Positions 14,765 to 23,539 of a stretch of DNA of 25,458 nt are shown here, in pieces. The notes under the pieces were generated by a model that was not told the origin of the DNA, ran no database searches, and saw only the letters and a program-made list of their open reading frames with translations. This stretch comes from CAZJZH01 sp964550465. GTDB taxonomy: Bacteria; Patescibacteriota; Patescibacteriia; JACRDY01. The position numbers were made by a program, and so were the translations under genes. The stretch spans positions 1 through 25,458 of the forward strand of contig CAZJZH010000009.1 in the NCBI GenBank assembly GCA_964550465.1, written 5' to 3'. Every line of letters begins with the position of its first letter. Positions within the stretch are counted from its first letter, which is position 1.

Positions 14765-15553
14765 TCACCTCTCTATACGCATCCGCGGCAGCTTTCTTTC
14801 ACCGGCCTGATTCATATGGCTGGGTTGATTACCCGGTGGTAGTACCCGTACCTCGCTGGCGGTAAATTCATACTCACCAGTCACTTGCCCGATAGCAAAG
14901 AAGCGGATAGGACCAAATGGTTGCTCGACAATCACTCGCTGGGTCTTGCGATCAAGCGGCTGTGGCGCAATCAATAGCCACTGACTCTTATCACTGAGTG
15001 AATACACCTCTACTATCTGGCTATCAACTACAGAGATCATAAAGCCGGTCATGCGCGTGTCTGACACTGCTGCCCAGCGCTGCAAGCGGTGTTCAACCAT
15101 CTGTGGGTAACCAGGCATCCGTCGCTGAGCAAACTCTTCCGCCGCGTCACCACCGCCAACAGCATAGAGCAGACTGCCAATAGCAAAGCTCAACAGCACT
15201 GTCAGACCAATCAGCGAGGTGGCTTTGTAACGGTAGCCACGTTCAGTGTGCCGCGCTTGATACAACGCGATACCGACAAAGACGAGCACTACCACCAACC
15301 AGAACAGTGGCAAGATGCTCAGCACATCGCGCCAAATAGTAGTGTCATCCGCCACCCAGCGCTCGTTCTGAATGACTGCCAACGAGGCAGCTACACCAAC
15401 GCTGCCGATAATCACCGCCGCGCCAAATAAACTCCACGGCAAAGCTCGCTGCAGCAGGCACTGCCACTGCGGCTTAGGCTGGACGTGTTCAGCCTCGATC
15501 TTGTCCAAGACCTGTTGGCTGATGCTTGATTGTGGTTTTTTGTCTTCCGTCAT
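14765..15553 (-). CDS. Probable membrane anti-sigma factor with three membrane helices
   Basis: The start codon overlaps the stop of the sigma-factor gene by 4 bp (ATGA), so the two are translationally coupled, as in most sigma/anti-sigma pairs. The 262-residue protein has a short cytoplasmic N-terminal helix (SQQVLDKIEAEHVQPKPQW, about 12-30), membrane segments at about 38-60, 81-102 and 112-130, and an extracytoplasmic domain of about 130 residues rich in beta-prone stretches. The HxxxCxxC zinc motif of ZAS-type anti-sigma factors is absent, so sigma binding would have to be through the short N-terminal helix. Sigma-linked three-TM proteins with a similar KPxW start occur in CPR genomes. 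The anti-sigma role is inferred from gene order. Confidence 0.7.
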   Translation of the reverse strand: MTEDKKPQSSISQQVLDKIEAEHVQPKPQWQCLLQRALPWSLFGAAVIIGSVGVAASLAVIQNERWVADDTTIWRDVLSILPLFWLVVVLVFVGIALYQARHTERGYRYKATSLIGLTVLLSFAIGSLLYAVGGGDAAEEFAQRRMPGYPQMVEHRLQRWAAVSDTRMTGFMISVVDSQIVEVYSLSDKSQWLLIAPQPLDRKTQRVIVEQPFGPIRFFAIGQVTGEYEFTASEVRVLPPGNQPSHMNQAGERKLPRMRIER

Positions 15554-16197
15554 ACGGCGTCAATGGTAATGTCGAGCTTGGCAGCAGCTGTAGCAAAGCG
15601 CTGCTTGGCCCGGTTGAGTAACGTCGCCACAGTACCCGGCGGCTTTTTCAAAATATCAGCAATTTCATCATAGCTGCGCTCTTCTAAATAGCGCAAAACC
15701 AGCACCTCCCGGTACTTGTCATCAATGTGCGTCAGCACTTGCTCAATGGTTTGTCGCCGGAAGTCATTATCTATCTCAGCTGGCAAGACCAGCTCATCGG
15801 CAATCCGCTCGATGTCTTCATCGCTCAGGTCAATGCGCCGTTCGTCATGGCGTCGCTGCTTGCGGTACTGACTAATCACCTGGTTGCGGGTGATGCGGTA
15901 GATCCAGGCGGAAAATGACAAGCGCTGATCAAAGGCGTGTAAGTTCTGATAGACCTTAATAAAGACATCCTGCAACACGTCCTGAGCATCATCAACTGAC
16001 GCGGCGGAAATGCGCATGATGTAGCGAATCAGCCGCTGCTCGTAGCGCTCCATTAAGCGCATAAAAACGTGCGGATGATCGATCGACCGAGCCACTAACT
16101 CGGCGTCCGTTATTTCAGGCTGCTGCATACATATATCTTCTACGTCATCATAGCAGGAAATCTTTCGAAAATCTTGAGCTGTGGTTAATTCTATCAC
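15550..16197 (-). CDS. ECF-type RNA polymerase sigma factor
   Basis: The product has sigma region 2 (about 45-115: DAQDVLQDVFIKVYQN, FSAWIYRITRNQVISQYRKQ) and region 4 (about 150-205: HIDDKYREVLVLRYLEERS, then the helix-turn-helix YDEIADILKKPPGTVATLLNRAK). Regions 1 and 3 are absent, which defines an ECF sigma factor. The GTG at 16197 gives 215 residues; an ATG at 16128 gives 192, closer to the usual ECF length. Neither has a good Shine-Dalgarno. The GTG fits a -10-like TATACC at 16222-16227 with a short leader as in other core genes here; the choice is open. It heads a three-gene operon with the anti-sigma candidate and a secreted repeat protein, probably an envelope stress response. Confidence 0.93.
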   Translation of the reverse strand: MIELTTAQDFRKISCYDDVEDICMQQPEITDAELVARSIDHPHVFMRLMERYEQRLIRYIMRISAASVDDAQDVLQDVFIKVYQNLHAFDQRLSFSAWIYRITRNQVISQYRKQRRHDERRIDLSDEDIERIADELVLPAEIDNDFRRQTIEQVLTHIDDKYREVLVLRYLEERSYDEIADILKKPPGTVATLLNRAKQRFATAAAKLDITIDAV

Positions 16198-16221
16198 TAC
16201 TTCCGCTTTGTTTGATAAAAC

Positions 16222-16249
16222 GGTATACTTGGGGTGAAATACCTCATAA
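16222..16249 (-). promoter_or_regulatory. Possible promoter of the sigma-factor operon
   Basis: On the minus strand: TATACC (16222-16227), with only a poor -35 (TTATGA, 16244-16249, 16-bp spacing). The weak -35 would fit activation or autoregulation by the ECF factor. CACCCCA just upstream of the -10 also occurs ahead of the 14722 start (14747-14753), which is suggestive but short. Confidence 0.3.
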
Positions 16250-16251
16250 TA

Positions 16252-16317
16252 TTGACAAAAAGTAGAATTTATGCAATTCTACCTATTAGTGGGTATTATC
16301 CCCTTTCTTTGACAATC
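16252..16317 (+). promoter_or_regulatory. Promoter and boxA-like leader of the transglutaminase-like lipoprotein gene
   Basis: TTGACA (16252-16257), 17-bp spacer ending TGC, weak -10 AATTCT (16275-16280). The boxA-like TTTCTTTGACAATC lies at 16304-16317, further from the -10 than in other units. A perfect inverted repeat covers the spacer and -10 (16262-16282). Confidence 0.45.
16262..16282. repeat. Perfect inverted repeat over a promoter, operator candidate
   Basis: GTAGAATT, spacer TATGC, AATTCTAC: both 8-bp arms match perfectly. It covers most of the spacer and the whole -10 of the promoter at 16252. Its symmetry and position fit the operator of a dimeric repressor. No T-run follows, so it is not a terminator. 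Confidence 0.5.
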
Positions 16318-16393
16318 CTATCGTGATTTCACGGTTATTCATACACAATCCCAAACACCGCCTAACCAACAGATGGGTGGAAGGAGAAGCGCC

Positions 16394-18715
16394 ATGCATG
16401 TTCGACACTTTTTGATCCTGCTGCTCATCACCCTCTTGACCGGGAATGTTCTCGGTTGTGGAGGCGGTGGTGGCGAAGACAGTGCCACTCAGCAGCGGCT
16501 GAGTGACGACGAAGCCGACGACGACGGTACCAACGATGACATCGTATCTGATGACGACGATGACGACACATCGACGACTACCACGTCTTCGACTACGACG
16601 ACAACGTTCACTTCAACCTCAACCACCACGGTGGCTCCGACGACGACTACCACGACAACAGTGGGAGCGACTACGACAACCACCTTGGGATCGACAACGA
16701 CCACCACAACGGTAGTGACGACAACCACGTCGACAACCACTACCACTGTGCCGGTTGAAGCGGTTGACTGGTTGGTCTATGACGACCTGGAGGGTGACTT
16801 CCCGACAGACAACGTCGAGGCCTACTTGGAGCCGACAGCTGACCGTACCAGTGACAACCAGTTCATTTGGTCGCCGGTTGACGGGCGGCGCTACTTCAGC
16901 AATGAAGTACGCGTCTCGCTGACACCGGAGGTCATTGGCTGGGCCGACACTGTCCATATCGATGGGCAAGCTCTGCCGGCCAACCTTATCAGTCAAGACA
17001 TTTGGCTTGATGACGGGGTCCACTCGGTCACACTGCTGGTTGATGGCGATGTGGTGGAAGAGGTGTCTTTCTCTGTCTTTACTGACAAGAACGATACCAC
17101 TACCTACACCGTCAATCCGCGAGGTGGCACAATTGATCTGCCGACTGGCTTCGCGACTGGCTACACCATTGAGGTGATCAGTGGCGAGGCGATCGACTTC
17201 GGCTTCCATAGTCCCAATCAGCCTGATTTTCGCTGGATTGACACCATCGAAACTTGGGCGCAGCAGATCGCTGCTCAGTATGACGACCGTGTCATGCTAG
17301 TACGGCGCTTCCAGTGGGAACTCAACCGCTGGTTTGCTAACCAGTGCAGCGGCAACTGGGGTATGCAGTGGTATAAAAACCACACGCTACCGCTCGGGCT
17401 CCGCGAAGGCCAAGGCCTGTGCGGTGAAAACGCCAACATAGTCGGCCAATTACTGGCCATGGCTGGCGTACCCGAGTCCGACATTCGTTCCCCAGGCTTT
17501 AATGGCCATAACGGTCACATTGCCCTGGAAGTCAAAATTAACGGTGAGTGGGTGTTCTTTGATCCACAAGCGCTGGCCGTGTACTACGAAAACCAGCAAA
17601 TGTGGTCGACTGATGATTTGCTCAGTAACCCTGATCTAGTCATCAGCCACATGGACCAAATGCAGGCTGCAGCTACGGAGGTCAGCCTTAGCTACTTCCA
17701 CCAGGTACTCGAAGACACCACGGAAGTGGACTTTGACGAACTGGCGCCGCCGGCCTGGGTGCCGAGCCTCGACCTACAGGAAGGCGACATCTTCCGCGTC
17801 ACACCACAGGGGTTTGCTCCTAAGGTGCGGGACGAAGGCTGCGAGGAAGGCATTGGTCACGAGCGCCAAGCCACTGCTACGCTCCAACGTCATATCGACT
17901 TCGATAATTGGCCGCACCTTAGCGTGGCCTTCCCGCTGAACGGCCTGCACATCATCGTGCCGACTGGCCAAGCGGGTGAAGTGAAGTGGAGCATGATGCT
18001 GCACAACACCGAAGAAATTATCGAACAGTCGCTATGGTTAACGGAAGGTCTCAATGACCTCAGCCACTATCTCCACGAGCTAGACGGCTGGGTTGTCGAA
18101 ACGTGGTTTGAGCGCGACAATGGGGGTAATCTGGACACCGCTACGGTAGTGGCCTTCATGGCTTACCCGCCGCGGTTGGTGCCGGATATCAACCCATTCC
18201 AAAAAACCATTAAACTAGAGTCCGAGACCGATGCCACGGTCCAGGTGACTGTCGACACCTACTGGAGCCGGCGTCAGATTGAGCAACTGCTCTTCTACCC
18301 GGTCAGTCAGGCTAATAACTGGCAGGCTATGCGGGCCCTGGAGCAAAGCCGGGATCTGCTAGCCGACCAGCTAGACATGTCACCGCTAACCATCAGCCCG
18401 GCTGGTGAGTTGGCCACCTTCGCGGTGGTACCAATCGCCGGACCGAGCCAACTGGCCAGTGGTCGCCACTACACGGTCAAAGCTGATCACGACGGTATCG
18501 AAGTGATCGCCTCGCCGCGAGCTGGCTTCCGCGGCCTGGCATTGGGGCCGATGGTCCATTGGTTAGGGCCGGATCCCAACATCAGCCAACCGCTGTTGTT
18601 CTATACCCATGTCAAAATGGGTTACAACGAAGCGGAACTGCCGAATGAGGTGACGCTGACTGTCTACGTTGATGGTCAGCCCACCAATCATCAGCAGGTG
18701 CTGCTGCTGGAATAG
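16394..18715 (+). CDS. Lipoprotein with Thr-rich stalk and transglutaminase-like domain
   Basis: The ATG at 16394 is chosen for GGAAGGAG 7 nt upstream; the frame is open 7 codons further. The 773-residue product has a signal peptide with lipobox VLGC (lipidated Cys22), then Gly-rich and Asp-rich segments and a stalk of about 70 residues made mostly of Thr (about 59-119). A beta-rich region (about 125-255) follows, then a transglutaminase-like core: Cys343 in GLCGENANIVGQLL, His375 in NGHIALEV and Asp390 in WVFFDPQ, spaced as the Cys-His-Asp triad of that superfamily. The C-terminal 300 residues look like beta-sandwich domains. Bacterial members act as cysteine proteases or amide-crosslinking enzymes; which one applies is not visible. 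It should sit on the cell surface, held off the membrane by the stalk. It is a single-gene unit with boxA-like leader and terminator. Confidence 0.88.
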   Translation: MHVRHFLILLLITLLTGNVLGCGGGGGEDSATQQRLSDDEADDDGTNDDIVSDDDDDDTSTTTTSSTTTTTFTSTSTTTVAPTTTTTTTVGATTTTTLGSTTTTTTVVTTTTSTTTTTVPVEAVDWLVYDDLEGDFPTDNVEAYLEPTADRTSDNQFIWSPVDGRRYFSNEVRVSLTPEVIGWADTVHIDGQALPANLISQDIWLDDGVHSVTLLVDGDVVEEVSFSVFTDKNDTTTYTVNPRGGTIDLPTGFATGYTIEVISGEAIDFGFHSPNQPDFRWIDTIETWAQQIAAQYDDRVMLVRRFQWELNRWFANQCSGNWGMQWYKNHTLPLGLREGQGLCGENANIVGQLLAMAGVPESDIRSPGFNGHNGHIALEVKINGEWVFFDPQALAVYYENQQMWSTDDLLSNPDLVISHMDQMQAAATEVSLSYFHQVLEDTTEVDFDELAPPAWVPSLDLQEGDIFRVTPQGFAPKVRDEGCEEGIGHERQATATLQRHIDFDNWPHLSVAFPLNGLHIIVPTGQAGEVKWSMMLHNTEEIIEQSLWLTEGLNDLSHYLHELDGWVVETWFERDNGGNLDTATVVAFMAYPPRLVPDINPFQKTIKLESETDATVQVTVDTYWSRRQIEQLLFYPVSQANNWQAMRALEQSRDLLADQLDMSPLTISPAGELATFAVVPIAGPSQLASGRHYTVKADHDGIEVIASPRAGFRGLALGPMVHWLGPDPNISQPLLFYTHVKMGYNEAELPNEVTLTVYVDGQPTNHQQVLLLE

Positions 18716-18730
18716 TCTATGCACAACTCA

Positions 18731-18767
18731 ACTGCACAGGTTCGCCTGTGCAGTTCTTTTATTTTTT
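18731..18767 (+). terminator. Terminator of the transglutaminase-like lipoprotein gene
   Basis: ACTGCACAGG, loop TTCG, CCTGTGCAGT (18731-18754), a perfect 10-bp stem with a stable tetraloop, then TCTTTTATTTTTT. Its 3' arm and T-run also form the -35 and spacer of the next promoter. Confidence 0.9.
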
Positions 18768-18775
18768 GGTATAAT
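18747..18775 (+). promoter_or_regulatory. Promoter of the 1556-aa surface protein gene, nested in the preceding terminator
   Basis: -10 TATAAT (18770-18775) preceded by TGG (extended -10). A poor -35 TGTGCA (18747-18752) at 17 bp lies inside the terminator's 3' arm. The leader is about 20 nt, with no Shine-Dalgarno and no boxA-like element. Confidence 0.6.
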
Positions 18776-18801
18776 TATGGCTGAAATAATCTCTTCCATT
18801 C

Positions 18802-21800
18802 ATGATGTACACAAATAAAAACCTACTCAAAAATAGCCTGCCAACTATTGCTACAGTGGCTGCTATTTTAACAGCACTGTACGCGCTGTACAGTATTTTT
18901 TTGTATCCTATCGGTCAGGTACGAGCCGCTGATAATAACTTTGTGGTAGATACCACTAACGCTACTGCTGACGATAATCCTGGTGACGGCATATGTGAAG
19001 ATGCTTCCGGTGACTGTAGCTGGCAAGCAGCAGTGGAAGAGGCTAATGCCAATGCTGGTGAAACCACAGAAATCACTTTTGACGCTGCTTTGTATGGAGG
19101 TGGAGCAGCCAACATACTACTCTATTCTGCCAACGAATTTACCGAAGCTATCACTGTGACCGGTCCTGGTGCCAGTGATGTTGTGCTTGATCTGGGAGAA
19201 ATAGCACACTTTACCTTCGGTGCTGGCAGCGACGGCAGCTCTATTAGTGGTGTGTATATCACGCAAGCAAACGCCAATTGTATTGATATCGAAGACGACA
19301 ATATCACCCTATCGAATGTGACGATTGATGACTGCCAACAAAATGCTGTATACAGCCAGGGTAACTCTGGACTGACTGTGACTGGAAGTACCATCTTGAA
19401 TTATGGTCAAGATAATGGCCGCTCTGATGAAGCGATTGATTTTTGGGATGGGCCAACTGACGTCACTATTACCAATAACACCATTACCGGTAACGGTGGT
19501 ACTGATAATAGTGAAGCAGCAGTCAAAATTGCCGGGGGTGCATCTTCGGGTATTATTATCACCGGTAACACTATTACCAATGCCGACGAAGACGGCATTA
19601 CCGTACAGGGAACGGACATTACTGTTTCAAACAATACTATTACTGATCCGCTGGCCTTAGGTGTTACTATTGGCTCTGGTTCGTCAACAGTAGTAGTAAA
19701 CGAAAATACTATTAGCGGCACTGACGAAGACTCTATTCAGGTTGCTGGCACGCCTACTAGCGTGACTGTTCATGACAATGAAATTAGTGACTCCGCCGCT
19801 ATTAGTATTGACATTAATACTGGCGCTAACGTGACTGTTACTGACAATGAAGTCACTAACAGCACGACCTATGGTATCGTTATAGGGTCTGGTGTAACAA
19901 GCGTGACTGATGTTTCTGGCAATACTATTGATACGACTGGCGGCACGGCCCTTGGCATTGTAACTGACAGTGTTTCTATTGGTGCTAATACTATTACTAA
20001 CGCCACTGGTGGCGGTATTGGTGTACTAGGCGACGACATTACTGTTACGGGTGGGTCAGTCAGTAACAGTGATATTGGTATTGTTTTTGACCTACTTGGA
20101 GCGTTTATTGGTACCAATTCGACTGTTGATGGTGTCACACTAACTAACAACACTACCGGTGTAGACTTTAGTGACAGCGGTGTTACCGGTAACACCATTA
20201 CCGATGTCACTATTACCGGCTCAACGACTGACGTGGTGCATGCTACCGACCCTGGGGACACGAATACTTTTGATAACACTAGTATCGCAACTTCAAGCGT
20301 TACTGCTGGCACGCTTGACGTAAATTTTGATGTCCGGGTTGATGTGACTGACATTAGTAGTGGTGATGATATCGAAAGCGCTACTGTCACTGCCACAGAC
20401 GCTGATGCAGGCGATACTGCTATGGGCAGCACTAATGCCTCTGGATTAACCTCATACTACTCACTGGATGCCTACCAACTGACCAGTGGCGGTGCCACCA
20501 ATGTGAAAAATGACTACACCTTCACCGCCTCAAAAGCCGGCTACGATGATGACGGCACTACTACTACCACTATTAATACGCCTAATCAAACGGTTAGTGT
20601 CACCATGGGCACGGAAGATGGTGGTGGCATCATCACCTACTACCAGTGTTTCAACGGTCTTGATGATGATGGTGATGGCTATGTCGACTACCCGGACGAC
20701 CCTGGCTGCAGTGATAGCAACGACGTCACCGAAAGCCCTAACCCCGCCTGTAGTGACGGTGATGACAATGACGACGATGGCCTAATCGATGAGGCTGACC
20801 CTGGCTGTGTCGATATCTACGACACCAGTGAAGTTGACGCGGTTGAGGGTACTGAGTGTGGGAATGGGCAAACAGAAGAAGGTGAAACCTGTGATGATGG
20901 TAACCTAACCAATGGCGATGGTTGTGACAGTAGCTGTCAGACAGAGATTACTCCTGTCTGTGGTAACGGTGAGGTGGAAAGTGGTGAAACGTGTGACGAT
21001 GGCAACCTAACCGACGGTGACGGCTGTGATGCCAGTTGTCAGGAGGAAGATGATGACGATGGCGAAGAAACTGAGGCGGTCTGTGGTAATGGTATTGTTG
21101 AGGCCGGTGAAGACTGTGACGGCAGCACTTTTTGCACCAACGATTGTAGTGTTAATGCTTGTACCGCAGATGGTCTGGTCGCGTACTGGTCATTTGATGT
21201 GATCGATCCACAGGTGACAGACTTTTCTGGTAACGGTCATCACGCCACACCAACCGCACTGACCAGCAGTGAAAACTGTGTCCAGGGTGACTGTGCCCAA
21301 TTTGAATACTTCTCTTCCAGCAACGCTGTTGTCAGTGACACAGCCGACCTAGCCCTGCAACAACTAACCACCGAAGCCTGGTTCAAAGCAGAAACACCAA
21401 ACAGCAATAGCAGCTTCTACATCTTAGCCCGTGGTGAGGCGGCACCCAGTGGCAACATTAACTACGGCATGTTACTGGCCGGTGGACCAACACCAAAACT
21501 GTACTGCTACTTTGAAGATTCCCGTGACGCTGACTGGCGCCTGATCTGGCAGCCAACAGCTGGTATTCTCAATGATTTCGTCCACATGGCTTGTGTGCTC
21601 AATGGTGACACCTGGCAGATGTATGTTAATGGTCAATTAGTCGATGCAGAACTGACTCGTTTTGCTCAACCAATCAGTGGCCTTAACGGCGCCATTCCAT
21701 CAGCTATGTCCTCTCCCCTGTGGCTGGGTGCCTACCAGTCAGTGGCCGAAGGTAGTGGTAATCAAGAATACATCGGCGGATACTTCTGGGGTGTGATTGA

Positions 21801-23472
21801 TGAAGTGGCAATTTATGACACCGCTCTGACTGCTACGCAGATTGCTGGTCGTTACAACAGTGGCTCTGGTCGACAGTGTGGCTTTGGTACGCAATCAGAA
21901 GTACCTATCCCCGTCTGCGGTAACGGTGCAGTCGAAAGCGGTGAAACGTGTGATGATGGCAACCTAACCAATGGAGATGGCTGCGATAGCAGCTGTCAGG
22001 AAGAAGATGATCCTATAGAGATTACCCCAGAGTGTGGTAATGGTATCATTGAAGCCGGTGAGGAATGTGATGGTGGAGACAACTGTACTGATAGCTGTAC
22101 CACAGTAGTAATAGAAACCCCGGAAGGCTGTGACTATGGTAACCCTGCCTGTCCGGCTGACTTTATCTGTCAGAATAACAGCTGTGTTACCCCACCAACT
22201 GAACTAACTGGCTGTGCTTACAACAATCCAGCCTGTCCCAGTGGTTACCGGTGTGTCAACAACAGCTGCAGCCTGATTATTGCCCCACCAACAGACCCAG
22301 AAGGTCCTAGTGGTAGTGGCTGCCAACCAGCCTGTGATGAGGGCTACACCTGTGTTGATGATAGTTGCCAAGCAGTAACAGAGCCAACCGAACCAGCAGA
22401 GGGTGGAACTAGCGGCACCACCACACCAACTGAACCGGCGGACAACGCCACTATTGGTATCGATGGCACTGCTCGACGAGCCGTACTAGCTATCTTAGAA
22501 AGTCCAGTGGTCAAGCAGATCAGTCAGGCACTGGATAATCCGGTAGTGGAACGCGTAACCGCTAACATTGCCACGCCAGCCATTATTACCCTGGCTGTAG
22601 TTAACCTGCTGGCCGCTGCACCAACTCTGTCATTCCTACCATACCTGCTGTATGTCCTGACCGAGCCATTCCGCTTCCTCTTCTACCGTCGTCGTAAGTA
22701 TGGCGCGGTCTACAATAGTATTACCAAGCAGCCGGTTGACCTGGCCGTGGTGCGCCTCTACAACGCTACCACCAACCAGCTGGTCAAAACTACGGTGACT
22801 GACAGCAAAGGTCGTTACTCGATCGTAGCTGACCCGGGTGAGTACTACCTCAAGGCAGTCAAAAACGACTACGTCTTCCCATCCAAGACACTTGGTGATG
22901 CGGTCCGCGATAACCAGTTTGCCGACCTATACTACGGCGCGCCAATTCGTCTGACTGATAAAGACAACCTAGTTAACCTCAACATCCCGCTTGATCCAAA
23001 TGTTGAAAAACAACCAGACGCAGCCGTGATTCTCAAACACCAGCTGAAGAAGCTACAGGGCGCTACTGCTTACATTGGCCCCGCGCTGGCGCTGGTGGCT
23101 CTGGTCATCGTCCCCTCCGCTGCCTTGGCCTATATCTTCATTGCCCACATCATCCTCTTCCTCCTCTTCCGTCGTCTGGCCGCTGTCTACAAGCCAAAGT
23201 CCTACGGCACTATCTTTGACGGCAGCACCAAAAAAGCTATCCCCGGTACTGTTGTTCGTATCTTTGATACTAAATACAACAAGCTACTGGCGGCTGAGGT
23301 AGCCAACAGTGCGGGGCACTACAACTTCTTAGTTGGCTCAAACAGCTACTACCTAACAGCATCCAAGACACACTACCAACCATACAAGTCTGAAGATTTG
23401 GACTACTCTGATAAGTCTGAGGTGGTGATTGATAAAGACGTCAAACTACAACCAATTGGCGCCGGGCGGTAG
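18802..23472 (+). CDS. Giant modular surface protein: beta-helix, Cys-rich repeats, LamG, membrane-flanked Ig-like domains
   Basis: The 1556-residue protein starts at tandem ATGs (18802/18805). Order of parts: N-terminal membrane or signal segment (about 12-35); a CSLREA-like entry motif (CSWQAAVEEANA, about 71-82); a right-handed parallel beta-helix with many NTI/ITN-type coils (about 110-500); an Ig-like domain (about 505-600); acidic DDDGDG-DPGC calcium-type repeats (about 616-680); Cys-rich CGNG..E.GE.CDDGN..NGDGC..SC repeats (DUF4215/myxococcal type, about 686-785); a LamG/ConA-like domain beginning GLVAYWSFD (about 792-1020); further Cys-rich repeats (about 1036-1190); a Pro/Thr linker; a hydrophobic hairpin (about 1259-1293); a carboxypeptidase-regulatory-like Ig domain; a second hydrophobic hairpin (about 1424-1460); and a second such domain at the C-terminus. 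LamG and beta-helix modules usually bind glycans. A role in host or cell-cell attachment is inferred. Confidence 0.92.
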   Translation: MMYTNKNLLKNSLPTIATVAAILTALYALYSIFLYPIGQVRAADNNFVVDTTNATADDNPGDGICEDASGDCSWQAAVEEANANAGETTEITFDAALYGGGAANILLYSANEFTEAITVTGPGASDVVLDLGEIAHFTFGAGSDGSSISGVYITQANANCIDIEDDNITLSNVTIDDCQQNAVYSQGNSGLTVTGSTILNYGQDNGRSDEAIDFWDGPTDVTITNNTITGNGGTDNSEAAVKIAGGASSGIIITGNTITNADEDGITVQGTDITVSNNTITDPLALGVTIGSGSSTVVVNENTISGTDEDSIQVAGTPTSVTVHDNEISDSAAISIDINTGANVTVTDNEVTNSTTYGIVIGSGVTSVTDVSGNTIDTTGGTALGIVTDSVSIGANTITNATGGGIGVLGDDITVTGGSVSNSDIGIVFDLLGAFIGTNSTVDGVTLTNNTTGVDFSDSGVTGNTITDVTITGSTTDVVHATDPGDTNTFDNTSIATSSVTAGTLDVNFDVRVDVTDISSGDDIESATVTATDADAGDTAMGSTNASGLTSYYSLDAYQLTSGGATNVKNDYTFTASKAGYDDDGTTTTTINTPNQTVSVTMGTEDGGGIITYYQCFNGLDDDGDGYVDYPDDPGCSDSNDVTESPNPACSDGDDNDDDGLIDEADPGCVDIYDTSEVDAVEGTECGNGQTEEGETCDDGNLTNGDGCDSSCQTEITPVCGNGEVESGETCDDGNLTDGDGCDASCQEEDDDDGEETEAVCGNGIVEAGEDCDGSTFCTNDCSVNACTADGLVAYWSFDVIDPQVTDFSGNGHHATPTALTSSENCVQGDCAQFEYFSSSNAVVSDTADLALQQLTTEAWFKAETPNSNSSFYILARGEAAPSGNINYGMLLAGGPTPKLYCYFEDSRDADWRLIWQPTAGILNDFVHMACVLNGDTWQMYVNGQLVDAELTRFAQPISGLNGAIPSAMSSPLWLGAYQSVAEGSGNQEYIGGYFWGVIDEVAIYDTALTATQIAGRYNSGSGRQCGFGTQSEVPIPVCGNGAVESGETCDDGNLTNGDGCDSSCQEEDDPIEITPECGNGIIEAGEECDGGDNCTDSCTTVVIETPEGCDYGNPACPADFICQNNSCVTPPTELTGCAYNNPACPSGYRCVNNSCSLIIAPPTDPEGPSGSGCQPACDEGYTCVDDSCQAVTEPTEPAEGGTSGTTTPTEPADNATIGIDGTARRAVLAILESPVVKQISQALDNPVVERVTANIATPAIITLAVVNLLAAAPTLSFLPYLLYVLTEPFRFLFYRRRKYGAVYNSITKQPVDLAVVRLYNATTNQLVKTTVTDSKGRYSIVADPGEYYLKAVKNDYVFPSKTLGDAVRDNQFADLYYGAPIRLTDKDNLVNLNIPLDPNVEKQPDAAVILKHQLKKLQGATAYIGPALALVALVIVPSAALAYIFIAHIILFLLFRRLAAVYKPKSYGTIFDGSTKKAIPGTVVRIFDTKYNKLLAAEVANSAGHYNFLVGSNSYYLTASKTHYQPYKSEDLDYSDKSEVVIDKDVKLQPIGAGR

Positions 23473-23497
23473 TAAGTGGATTACCTCTAAAATACAA

Positions 23498-23523
23498 AAA
23501 CACCCCGATTGCTCGGGGTGTTT
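23498..23523. terminator. Terminator between convergent genes
   Basis: AAACACCCCGA, loop TTGC, TCGGGGTGTTT, a perfect 11-bp stem with A and T runs on both sides. It lies between the 1556-aa gene and the 23540-23905 gene and can serve both. Confidence 0.85.
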
Positions 23524-23539
23524 GCGTTTGTGTTAGCTG

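Noticed and set aside
16309..16314. Second TTGACA as a -35 for the lipoprotein gene
   Set aside because: No -10 at 15-19 bp; it is better explained as part of the boxA-like TTTCTTTGACAATC shared with the leader at 860-873.
16500..16760. Minus-strand frames (Val-rich) and DNA repeat opposite the Thr-rich stalk
   Set aside because: Direct consequence of the ACN-repeat coding for Thr on the plus strand.
19400..20300. CRISPR-like or tandem DNA repeats in the ATTACCGGTAACACTATTACC-type stretch
   Set aside because: The periodicity is degenerate, in frame and explained by the parallel beta-helix coils; no constant spacer length.
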